Source: an uncultured Prevotella sp.
Lineage (GTDB): Bacteria; Bacteroidota; Bacteroidia; Bacteroidales; Bacteroidaceae
NCBI GenBank assembly: GCA_946540435.1
Contig: CAMNII010000002.1
Span: forward strand, 1 to 64,000
DNA: 64,000 nt
Direction: 5' to 3'
This document shows, one piece after another, positions 19,215-26,894 of the stretch. The notes beneath the pieces were generated by a model. That model saw only the letters and a list, made by a program, of their open reading frames with translations. It did not search any database and was not told the DNA's origin. Numbering within the stretch: the stretch's first letter is position 1; each line of letters starts with the position of its first letter. The position numbers and the translations under genes are program-made.

Positions 19215-19733
19215 CTACCATCCGAAGGCTTTCGCACTCGACATCCAATGGCCCTGCACGCGGAGCACCTGCTCGAGGATCTCGCGACCTACGCCATAGC
19301 CGCCCTTTGCCGTGGCGACATAGCGGCTGACAGACTTGATTTCCGGACAGGCATCGTTCGGGCAGCAGGGACAGCCGACACGCTGCATCACCTCGTAGTC
19401 GGGGATGTCGTCGCCGACATAGAGCACTTCCTCATCGGTGAGGCCATAGGCAGCAAGAAAACGCTCGTAGGTCTCAACTTTCACGGCGCAGGAGAGGAAG
19501 ACGTCGGTAACGCCGAGCTTTTGGTAGCGCAAAGCCACTGACGGCGTGGCAGCGCCTGTGAGGATTGCAATGTGCAGTCCCATCTTCACTGCCAGCTGAA
19601 TGGCATACCCATCCTTGATGTTCACCGTGCGGAGCGGGTCGCCGTCGGCACCCAGCGACACGGTGGAGGCCGAGAGCACGCCGTCGACATCAAACACGAC
19701 GGCACGTATCTTACTTAAATCGTAGTCAATCAT
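19215..19733 (-). CDS. kdsC: KdsC-like HAD phosphatase (KDO-8-phosphate phosphatase type)
   Basis: 'VVFDVDGVLSASTVSLGADGDPLRTVNIKDGYAIQLAVKMGLHIAILTG', 'VLYVGDDIPDYEVM'. Confidence 0.85.
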   Translation of the reverse strand: MIDYDLSKIRAVVFDVDGVLSASTVSLGADGDPLRTVNIKDGYAIQLAVKMGLHIAILTGAATPSVALRYQKLGVTDVFLSCAVKVETYERFLAAYGLTDEEVLYVGDDIPDYEVMQRVGCPCCPNDACPEIKSVSRYVATAKGGYGVGREILEQVLRVQGHWMSSAKAFGW

Positions 19734-20262
19734 TACTGCTAAAAAGGTCTATATGAACATTCTCCCACTTCAGTCGCTCCTCGTTCTGGGGCTTACGCTC
19801 TTCTGCGGGATGGCCGACGGCAACGACGCACAGTACGCGCAGGTTGTCGGGGATGCCCAATACGCCGCGCACTATGGCTTCGGCACTCTCGCCGTCGGTG
19901 GTCCCACGGCCCCGCATCTGCACCCAACAGGTGGCCAGCCCAAGGTCGGCGGCCTGCAGCTGCATGGCGAAAGCTGCTATCGAACAGTCTTCTATCCAGC
20001 AGTCGTCGGTATTACCGTCGCCCAGGACGACAACGGCCAACGGTGCTTCAGCGAGAAACTGTCCGCCCATGCTCTTGGCATCGGCAATCTGGCGCAGCCG
20101 TACAGGGTCGTCGACGACGACAAACTGCCAGCTTCGACAACTTTTCGACGTCGGACTCATCAGCGCTGCCCGCAGGATGAGCGAGAGGTCATCGGGAGCC
20201 ACCTCGTCGGCCGTGAACTTGCGATGGCTGCGGCGAAGGGCTATCAGTTCTTTGAATGTCAT
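19726..20262 (-). CDS. Nitroreductase family protein
   Basis: 'LRRSHRKFTADEVAPDDLSLILRAALMSPTSKSCRSWQFVVVDDPVRL', 'WIEDCSIAAFAMQLQAADLGLATCWV'. Confidence 0.9.
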   Translation of the reverse strand: MTFKELIALRRSHRKFTADEVAPDDLSLILRAALMSPTSKSCRSWQFVVVDDPVRLRQIADAKSMGGQFLAEAPLAVVVLGDGNTDDCWIEDCSIAAFAMQLQAADLGLATCWVQMRGRGTTDGESAEAIVRGVLGIPDNLRVLCVVAVGHPAEERKPQNEERLKWENVHIDLFSSND

Positions 20263-20285
20263 GTGCGATAGTGAGTATTAACATG

Positions 20286-20293
20286 CAAAATTA
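20286..20293 (-). promoter_or_regulatory. Bacteroidetes -7 motif (TAATTTTG) for the nitroreductase operon
   Basis: caaaatta on + strand = TAATTTTG on -. Confidence 0.5.
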
Positions 20294-20391
20294 TAACTTT
20301 TTTCGGGTCGGAAAGGAAGTGTTATTCATATTATAAGTTTTTTTAACACTAAAAAGATGAAAGAAAATGCACACATTATTATATTTTTTTG

Positions 20392-20399
20392 TAATTTTG
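20392..20399 (+). promoter_or_regulatory. Bacteroidetes -7 motif (TAATTTTG) upstream of rpoD
   Basis: gtaattttgc about 80 nt upstream of the start. Confidence 0.6.
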
Positions 20400-20479
20400 C
20401 AGGGATTTTTTATCAGGAAAAGACTAATCCTTTAGAAAACAGCTGTTTATAGAAGAATGCAACAAGGAGGAGAATAAGG

Positions 20480-21352
20480 ATGAGACAACTTAAAATTCAG
20501 AAAAGTATCACTAACCGCTCCAGCGAAGCGCTGGACAAATACCTCGTTGAGATAGGTCGTGCCCCACTGATTTCCATCGATGAGGAGATTGAACTCGCAC
20601 AGAAGATCAGAAAGGGCGGTCCCGAGGGAGAACGCGCCAAGGACAAGCTGGTGACTGCCAACCTGCGCTTTGTCGTATCGGTGGCCAAGCAATATCAGCA
20701 CCAGGGTCTGTCGCTCACCGACCTTATCGACGAAGGAAACATCGGACTGATCAAGGCGGCACAGAAATTCGACGAGACACGTGGTTTTAAATTCATCTCG
20801 TATGCCGTCTGGTGGATTCGCCAGAGCATCCTGCAGGCTATTGCCGAACAGAGCCGTATCGTCAGGCTGCCTTTGAACCAGGTTGGTTCGCTGAACAAAA
20901 TCAACAGCGAGATCAACAGTTTCGAGCAGGCTAACCAACGGCGCCCATCGATTTCCGAACTGGCTGAGGCAACCAACATCGACGAAGAGAAGATTGCACA
21001 GAGCATGATGGCCGACGGTCACCATGTGAGCATCGATGCACCGTTCCAGGATGGTGAAGACAACACCATGCTCGACGTGATGCCATCGAGTGAAGACAGC
21101 CGTACCGACCGCCAGGTGGACCACGAGTCGATGGCCATGGAACTGGATACCGTACTGAACAAGGTGCTCAAGGAGCGCGAAATCATCATCCTCAAGGCCT
21201 GTTACGGCATTGAGCAGCCTGAGCGTGGCCTGGAAGAAATCGGCGACCAGCTGGGACTTACCCGTGAGCGTGTGCGCCAGATTCGCGAGAAGAGTATTGC
21301 CAAGCTGCGCGACTCCGGCTATGCCCGCATCCTCATGAAGTACCTCGGGTAG
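20480..21352 (+). CDS. rpoD: RNA polymerase sigma-70 factor, Bacteroidetes primary type
   Basis: 'NLRFVVSVAKQYQHQGLSLTDLIDEGNIGLIKAAQKFDETRGFKFISYAVWWIRQSILQAIAEQ', 'LGLTRERVRQIREKSIAKLR'. Confidence 0.95.
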   Translation: MRQLKIQKSITNRSSEALDKYLVEIGRAPLISIDEEIELAQKIRKGGPEGERAKDKLVTANLRFVVSVAKQYQHQGLSLTDLIDEGNIGLIKAAQKFDETRGFKFISYAVWWIRQSILQAIAEQSRIVRLPLNQVGSLNKINSEINSFEQANQRRPSISELAEATNIDEEKIAQSMMADGHHVSIDAPFQDGEDNTMLDVMPSSEDSRTDRQVDHESMAMELDTVLNKVLKEREIIILKACYGIEQPERGLEEIGDQLGLTRERVRQIREKSIAKLRDSGYARILMKYLG

Positions 21353-21354
21353 GA

Positions 21355-21394
21355 GGAATGAGAAATGAGAAATGAGAAATGAGAAATGAGAAAT
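21355..21394. repeat. 7-bp tandem repeat (gagaaat)n
   Basis: aatgagaaatgagaaatgagaaatgagaaatg. Confidence 0.9.
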
Positions 21395-21488
21395 GCCCGC
21401 AAAGCGACCGATTAACGGCGGCACGATGATGCCCCTGCGGGGAGTGCCAGCCGTTTACGGGAGTCTTGCGGGTATCGACGGAGTCAAT
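21395..21488. repeat. Intergenic hairpin element, copy B1
   Basis: gcccgcaaagcgaccgattaacggcggcacgatgatgcccctgcggggagtgccagccgtttacgggagtcttgcgggtatcgacggagtcaat. Confidence 0.9.
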
Positions 21489-21616
21489 GCCCGCAAAGCG
21501 ACCGATTAACGGCGGCACGATGATGCCCCTGCGGGGTTTCTGTCCCCCGGGAAACGGGGGAACCGAAGGGGGTTATAGAAGTTAACGTGAGTCTTGCGGG
21601 TATCGACGGAGTCAAT
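21489..21616. repeat. Intergenic hairpin element, copy B2 (chimeric, with insert)
   Basis: Left half matches B1; right half gaagttaacgtgagtcttgcgggtatcgacggagtcaat; outer cccgcaa(21490-21496)/ttgcggg(21594-21600) kept. Confidence 0.8.
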
Positions 21617-21651
21617 GAGAAATGAGGAATGAGAAATGAGAAATGAGAAAT
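21615..21651. repeat. 7-bp tandem repeat (gagaaat)n, interrupted
   Basis: aatgagaaatgaggaatgagaaatgagaaatgagaaatg. Confidence 0.85.
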
Positions 21652-21745
21652 GCCCGCAAAGCGACCGATTAACGGCGGCACGATGATGCCCCTGCGGGGA
21701 GTGCCAGCCGTTTACGGGAGTCTTGCGGGTATCGACGGAGTCAAT
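21652..21745. repeat. Intergenic hairpin element, copy B3 (identical to B1)
   Basis: 94 nt identical to 21395-21488 by direct reading. Confidence 0.9.
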
Positions 21746-21810
21746 GCCCACAAAGCGACCGATTAACTTCAAGCCGACGTGGCACCGCGGTGAGGCATAG
21801 AAGCTAAGAG
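21746..21810. repeat. Intergenic hairpin element, copy B4 (variant arms, right end truncated)
   Basis: gcccacaaagcgaccgattaacttcaagccgacgtggcaccgcggtgaggcatagaagctaag; arms ttaacttc/gaagctaa, bulge A, aagcc/ggcat, terminal CACC/GGTG. Confidence 0.75.
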
Positions 21811-21836
21811 AGAACACATAAGGCATTGCTATAATG

Positions 21837-21876
21837 ACAACGGGGTGACAGTTTTTTCTGTCACCCCGTTGTTTTG
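21837..21876. terminator. Strong bidirectional-type intrinsic terminator
   Basis: acaacggggtgacag-tttttt-ctgtcaccccgttgt (15-bp perfect stem) then tttg. Confidence 0.85.
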
Positions 21877-21908
21877 TCTGGCAATACAGCCGACAGCCCC
21901 ACAGGACA

Positions 21909-22721
21909 TCAAAAGACTTGCGGCTGGCCCAGCATCTTGCGGATATGGTTCTTCAGGATGTGGAAGGCAGGGGCTGCCATGGGACCATGGCCAAAGCCGT
22001 CGAGTTCGTAGAGGTAGGTCTCCTGATGTCCCACGAGTTTCATCATGCGGTAGAGGTAGGCATTCTCCTCGTAGCGTCCGTAGAGTTCATGCTCACGGTC
22101 GCCACAGATGAGGACGAATGGCGGACAGTCGTTGCGCACCCAGTAGAGTGGCGAGAACTCATCGATGGTTGGCCGCAGGGCATCGATGCCTTGCATCTTG
22201 CGCACATTATAATGGGTGATGGCCTGCCCGCTGAACGGGATGTAGGCTGCCACCTGATTGGCATCAACCTGATAAGCGGCCAGATAGGCTTTGTTCAGGC
22301 ACAGCATCATCGAGATATATCCGCCTGCGGAATGTCCGCTGACAAAGACTTTCTTCGTGCTGCCTCCATAGCTTTCGATGTTCCGGAATACCCAGGCCAC
22401 AGCTTCTGCGGCATCGTCGAGCAGTACATCGACGGTTACTTTCGGCAACAGGCGGTAGTTCACGCCGACGACGACATAGCCTTGCTCTTGCAACTCACGG
22501 GGTATCTCTTTCTGTCCGGCTTCCAGACCTCCGCCATGGAACCATACGACCACAGGACAGTCTGTCTGATCGGTGGGATGATGCACGTCGAGGCATAGCC
22601 GCTCTTGGGCATAGCTGTCGGTCTTCACGGTGTAACGGATATCGCGGTCGGTGCGATAGCTGTCGGCCATGGCTGCTGCTACAGCCATCAGCATGGCCAG
22701 TGAAAGGAGGATTCTCTTCAT
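21909..22721 (-). CDS. Alpha/beta hydrolase (esterase-like), secreted; likely start at MKRILLSLAMLM
   Basis: Signal peptide; 'CPVVVWFHGGGLEAGQKEIP', 'VFVSGHSAGGYISMMLCL'. Confidence 0.88.
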   Translation of the reverse strand: MKRILLSLAMLMAVAAAMADSYRTDRDIRYTVKTDSYAQERLCLDVHHPTDQTDCPVVVWFHGGGLEAGQKEIPRELQEQGYVVVGVNYRLLPKVTVDVLLDDAAEAVAWVFRNIESYGGSTKKVFVSGHSAGGYISMMLCLNKAYLAAYQVDANQVAAYIPFSGQAITHYNVRKMQGIDALRPTIDEFSPLYWVRNDCPPFVLICGDREHELYGRYEENAYLYRMMKLVGHQETYLYELDGFGHGPMAAPAFHILKNHIRKMLGQPQVF

Positions 22722-22752
22722 AGTCTTCGTGTCTCGTGTAGTGGGTAAAGGG

Positions 22753-24312
22753 TTATGCCTCCTGTCCCTGATGAGGAGTACGGAGGAGATCGTTGACGGT
22801 CTTGACGGGGTTGAAGGTTTCGAGGGGCACCTCAACGAATACTGTAGACCAGTCGCTCATGGCACCGTTCCACAGTCCGGGAAGCTCGAGGGCGAGGAGG
22901 TCGCGTCCGTCCTTGCTCTTCTGCGAGATGAAGCCGGTGCGCGGGTCGACATATTTCTTCAGGTCGAAAGGCTGTCCCTTATAGTTTTTCAGTGCGCACA
23001 CCAGGTCGACGGGATTGAAATGAGTGCCTTCGGTGAACATCTTCTTGTAGTTGCTGTTCGACATGTCGATCTGGCTGGACTCCAGGATTTGCGGTGACAC
23101 GGTGCCGTCGTGGTTATAGGCCAGGAAGGGTCCGCCGCCGGGTTCTCCGACATTACGCACGACACCGCAGACGCGGATGGGACGGTTGAGCTTGCTGCGC
23201 AGATAGTCGGTGAGTTCCACGGGGTCGAGGAGGAACACGTGGGGATTGCTGACGCCAAGCTGCAGTTCCACGAAGGCCGCAATCTCCATGAGGTCGTCGA
23301 GTTGGCAGTCGCCACGGTCGAGTTGCTCGAGGTAGCCGAACGTCTGCTTCTGCACATCAGCCAGCACGCCGGCCAGCAGCCGCTTGTATTCGACGGTCGG
23401 TGCGAGGAACCGTTCGGCCACGACGTTATCGATATTCTTGATGAAGACCATGTCGGCATCGATGTCGTTGAGGTTCTCGATGAGTGCGCCATGGCCGCCC
23501 GGACGGAACAGCAGGGTGCCGTCGGCATTGCGGAAGGGTGTTGCCACTTCGGGTTTCTCTCCCTGCGCCGGCATCTCGGCAGCGATGGTGTCGGTGCTGG
23601 GTTTCTGTTCGGAGAAGGTCACGTCGAGGGTGACACCATAGCGTGACTCATACTTCGCCTTCACCTCGGCAATATGTTGACGGAACAGGTCGAGATGGGC
23701 GTGGCTGACGGTGAAATGGACGTGTGCCTGTCCGCCGGCGGCAGCATAGCAGGCAGCCTCGCGCAGATGCTCCTCGGCAGGTGTGACGGCTCCGTCGGCA
23801 GTCTCATGGAACAGCAGCAAGCCTTTGGGCAGCTGTCCGTAGTTCAGTCCGTCGGCCGTCAGGAGGTTCTTCACCACATCCTTATACCGTCCGGCCTCGA
23901 TGAGCTTGCAAAGGCCCATACCCTCGTTTTTCTTGCACTGCTGGCAGAGGGCTTTATGGAAGGCGAACTTCTTGATATTGTCGAAGAACTCCTTTTCGAA
24001 AGGTGTCGTCGGCACGTCGTAGTCGGCGTTGAGGAAGGCAAAGAGGTTTTTGAACATGCGCGACGCAGCACCCGACGCAGGCACGAACTTCACCACGCGG
24101 TGGTTCCCTGCCGTATAGTCGTCGAAAGCCTTGAGATAGCGGCTGCGCTCGCGTTCCGACGGCACTTTGATGCTGTTGGTCACGGAGGCAGGAGCTTCCA
24201 ACCGCAGGAATGGGAAGCCGTGAGCAATCTGTCGGAGTTGTTTTTCCACTTGCCCGACGGTCATACCACGGGCAGCAATCTGTTGCTGGTCTTTAGATGA
24301 GAAGATATCCAT
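22753..24312 (-). CDS. DUF4301 family protein; likely start at MDIFSSKDQQQ
   Basis: 'HRVVKFVPASGAASRMFKNLFAF', 'VATPFRNADGTLLFRPGGHGALIENLNDIDADMVFIKNIDNV'. Confidence 0.85.
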   Translation of the reverse strand: MDIFSSKDQQQIAARGMTVGQVEKQLRQIAHGFPFLRLEAPASVTNSIKVPSERERSRYLKAFDDYTAGNHRVVKFVPASGAASRMFKNLFAFLNADYDVPTTPFEKEFFDNIKKFAFHKALCQQCKKNEGMGLCKLIEAGRYKDVVKNLLTADGLNYGQLPKGLLLFHETADGAVTPAEEHLREAACYAAAGGQAHVHFTVSHAHLDLFRQHIAEVKAKYESRYGVTLDVTFSEQKPSTDTIAAEMPAQGEKPEVATPFRNADGTLLFRPGGHGALIENLNDIDADMVFIKNIDNVVAERFLAPTVEYKRLLAGVLADVQKQTFGYLEQLDRGDCQLDDLMEIAAFVELQLGVSNPHVFLLDPVELTDYLRSKLNRPIRVCGVVRNVGEPGGGPFLAYNHDGTVSPQILESSQIDMSNSNYKKMFTEGTHFNPVDLVCALKNYKGQPFDLKKYVDPRTGFISQKSKDGRDLLALELPGLWNGAMSDWSTVFVEVPLETFNPVKTVNDLLRTPHQGQEA

Positions 24313-24332
24313 ATTTCTTTTTTTTAACGGGT

Positions 24333-24340
24333 CAAAGGTA
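24333..24340 (-). promoter_or_regulatory. Bacteroidetes -7 motif (TACCTTTG) upstream of the DUF4301 gene
   Basis: caaaggta on + strand. Confidence 0.55.
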
Positions 24341-24413
24341 TACATTATTTATAAATATCTGCAAAAATACAAAAAATACGACAACAAACTGCACTTCTCT
24401 ATCAACTTTTTTG

Positions 24414-24421
24414 TATTTTTG
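24414..24421 (+). promoter_or_regulatory. Bacteroidetes -7 motif (TATTTTTG) upstream of the rel gene
   Basis: tgtatttttgcatg. Confidence 0.55.
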
Positions 24422-24451
24422 CATGGTTTTTATGAATTAGCGACTTTTCGA

Positions 24452-26662
24452 ATGGATAACAAACGACTTTTCACTGATACAGAGCAGCAACAGGCAGACG
24501 AGCTACGCAGCAGGCTGCGTGAGTTGTTAGGAGCCGACCTCACCGATGCCGACATGGCACTGGTGGACCACTATTGGCAGGAAGCAATCGACGGGGACAC
24601 CGTGGTGCGCGACGTCTTCGGGCTGAACCCCCTACTCTGCGCCCTCCAGACAGCCGTCATCTCTGCCGAGGAGACAGGGCTGCGCCGCGACGGTGTGATG
24701 GCCGTCCTGCTCTATGCCGTGGGAACGCTTCCCGAGGAGAAAGAACTTGCCGGCGTTGCCCCCATCCTCCGCGGACTGGTCAGGATTCAGGAGCTATACA
24801 AGAAGAACCCCGTCATCGAGAGTGAGAATTTCCGTAACCTCATCCTCTCGTTTGCCGAAGACATGCGCGTCATCCTCATCATGATTGCCGACCGCGTGAA
24901 CCTGATGCGGCAGATACGCGACACGAAAGAAGAAGGGGCACGCCATCAGGTGAGCCTCGAGGCCAACTACCTATATGCGCCGCTGGCCCACAAGCTGGGA
25001 CTGTACAAGCTGAAGAGCGAGCTGGAAGACCTCTCACTGAAATATCTGGAGCACGATGCCTACTACATGATCAAGGACAAGCTGAATGCCACCAAGCAGT
25101 CGCGCGACGCCTATATCGAGCGGTTCATCGGGCCTATCGAGCAACGGCTCAAAGAGGCTGGGCTGCACTTCCACATGAAGGGTCGCACGAAGTCCATCCA
25201 CTCCATCTGGCAGAAGATGAAGAAGCAGAAATGCGGCTTCGAAGGCATCTACGACCTCTTCGCCATCCGTATCATCATCGACAACCCCACCTCGGGAGCC
25301 ACCGAGCACGCGCTGTGCTGGCAGGCCTACTCCATCATCACCGACATGTACCAGCCCAACCCCAAGCGGCTGCGCGACTGGCTGAGCGTTCCGAAGTCGA
25401 ACGGCTACGAGAGCCTGCATATCACCGTCCTCGGACCCGAACAGAAGTGGGTGGAGGTACAGATCAGGACCGAACGCATGGACGACATCGCTGAGCGCGG
25501 ACTGGCTGCACACTGGCGATACAAAGGCATCCACGGTGCCGAAGGAGGACTCGAGGAGTGGCTCAGCAACATCCGTACCGCACTGGAAGCCGGCGAAGGC
25601 GACAACCTGCAGGTGATGGATCAGTTCCGTATGGAACTGTGCGAAGACGAAGTATATGTCTTCACCCCCCATGGCGACCTGTTCAAACTGCGGAAAGGAG
25701 CCACCGTGCTCGACTTCGCCTACAACATCCACACCAACATCGGAAACCACTGTACCGGGGCACGCATCAACGGAAAGAACGTGTCTATCCGCGAGGAGCT
25801 GCACTCTGGCGACCAGGTGGAGATCATCACCCAGAACAACCAGCGGCCCAAGCAAGACTGGCTGAGCTTCGTCAAGACGAGCCGCGCCAAGTCGAAGATA
25901 CGCCTGGCCTTGAAAGAGACTCAGACCAGCGACCTGCAGATGGCCAAGGAGATGCTGGAGCGACGCTTCAAGAACAAAAAGGTGGAATTCGACGAAAGCA
26001 CCCTATTCCAAGTCGTCAAGCGCATGGGGTTCAAAGAGATGAGCGACTTCTACCGGCAGGTGGCAGATGCCAAGCTGGATGCCAACGAAATCATCGAGCG
26101 GTACATCGAGCAGCGCGACTTCGACCAGAAGAAGAACGCCCCGCAGCCTGCACAGTCGGCCGAGGCCTTCAGCATGGAGTCGATGAACGCCCAGCTTCCC
26201 GCCGCCACGGGCCACGACGACGTGCTGGTCATCGACCGCAACCTGAAAGGACTGGACTATTCGCTTGCCAAGTGCTGCCGACCAATCTACGGCGACGACA
26301 TCTTCGGCTTTGTAACCATCAGCGGAGGCATAAAAATCCATCGCACCGACTGCCCCAACGCCCCTGAACTGCAGCGACGCTTCGGCTACCGGGTGGTACG
26401 CGCCAGATGGAGCGGCAAGGGAGCCTCACAGTATTCCATCACCCTGCGTGTCATCGGAAACGACGACATCGGCATCGTCAACAACATCACCAACATCATC
26501 TCGAAAGAGGAACACCTCATCATGCGGAGCATCAACATCGATTCGTCCGACGGACTGTTCCGTGGAACGATAGTAGTGATGCTCGACGACAACACCCGCC
26601 TGCAGTCACTCATCCGCAAGATACAAAACGTAAGAGGCGTCAAACAGGTAGACCGCATCTGA
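24452..26662 (+). CDS. rel: RelA/SpoT family (p)ppGpp synthetase/hydrolase; start at MDNKRLFTD
   Basis: Synthetase 'GFEGIYDLFAIRIIIDNPTSG...CWQAYSIITDMYQPNPKRLRDWLSVPKSNGYESLHITVLGPEQKWVEVQIRTERMDDIAERGLAAHWRYK'; TGS 'VYVFTPHGDLFKLRKGATVLDFAYNIHT'; C-terminal ACT. The track start at 24419 is a TTG. Confidence 0.93.
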   Translation: MDNKRLFTDTEQQQADELRSRLRELLGADLTDADMALVDHYWQEAIDGDTVVRDVFGLNPLLCALQTAVISAEETGLRRDGVMAVLLYAVGTLPEEKELAGVAPILRGLVRIQELYKKNPVIESENFRNLILSFAEDMRVILIMIADRVNLMRQIRDTKEEGARHQVSLEANYLYAPLAHKLGLYKLKSELEDLSLKYLEHDAYYMIKDKLNATKQSRDAYIERFIGPIEQRLKEAGLHFHMKGRTKSIHSIWQKMKKQKCGFEGIYDLFAIRIIIDNPTSGATEHALCWQAYSIITDMYQPNPKRLRDWLSVPKSNGYESLHITVLGPEQKWVEVQIRTERMDDIAERGLAAHWRYKGIHGAEGGLEEWLSNIRTALEAGEGDNLQVMDQFRMELCEDEVYVFTPHGDLFKLRKGATVLDFAYNIHTNIGNHCTGARINGKNVSIREELHSGDQVEIITQNNQRPKQDWLSFVKTSRAKSKIRLALKETQTSDLQMAKEMLERRFKNKKVEFDESTLFQVVKRMGFKEMSDFYRQVADAKLDANEIIERYIEQRDFDQKKNAPQPAQSAEAFSMESMNAQLPAATGHDDVLVIDRNLKGLDYSLAKCCRPIYGDDIFGFVTISGGIKIHRTDCPNAPELQRRFGYRVVRARWSGKGASQYSITLRVIGNDDIGIVNNITNIISKEEHLIMRSINIDSSDGLFRGTIVVMLDDNTRLQSLIRKIQNVRGVKQVDRI

Positions 26663-26732
26663 GCCGGACTGCCCGGAGCCGGTTCCTCCTTCACGGGCGT
26701 TCCCAATTTCAAACTACACGGAAAACGCTGTA

Positions 26733-26842
26733 TTCCCTAAGAGAATACAGTGTGATCCCTAAGAGAATACGGTGTAATCCCTAAGAGAATACAATGTAAT
26801 CCCTAAGAGAATACAATGTAATCTCTTAGAGAATACAATGTG
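26733..26842. repeat. 22-bp tandem array (5 units, imperfectly palindromic)
   Basis: Units 26733, 26755, 26777, 26799, 26821; consensus atccctaagagaatacaatgta. Confidence 0.92.
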
Positions 26843-26894
26843 GCGTAAACGCCTCGACGTAGACTTGGTTGATTTTTCCTTGTCCGCCTTGTCC

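Noticed and set aside
20447-21424. 325-aa minus-strand ORF overlapping rpoD
   Set aside because: Antisense to a clear sigma factor; its N-terminus is translated repeat (MPPLIGRFAGISHFSFLISHFSFLL).
21395-21810. Insertion sequence
   Set aside because: No transposase ORF or clear target-site duplication; kept as a non-coding structured element instead.
21333-21826. Minus-strand ORFs such as MPPLIGRFAGIDSVDTRKTPVNGWHSPQGHHRAAVNRSLCGH
   Set aside because: Peptides are translations of the hairpin elements and heptamers in several frames; the structure is at the nucleic-acid level.
24419-24451. Upstream TTG start of the rel gene
   Set aside because: TTG is part of the TATTTTTG promoter motif; ATG at 24452 is the likely start.
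26733-26842. CRISPR or attachment-site array
   Set aside because: Contiguous tandem repeats without spacers; no integrase or cas nearby.
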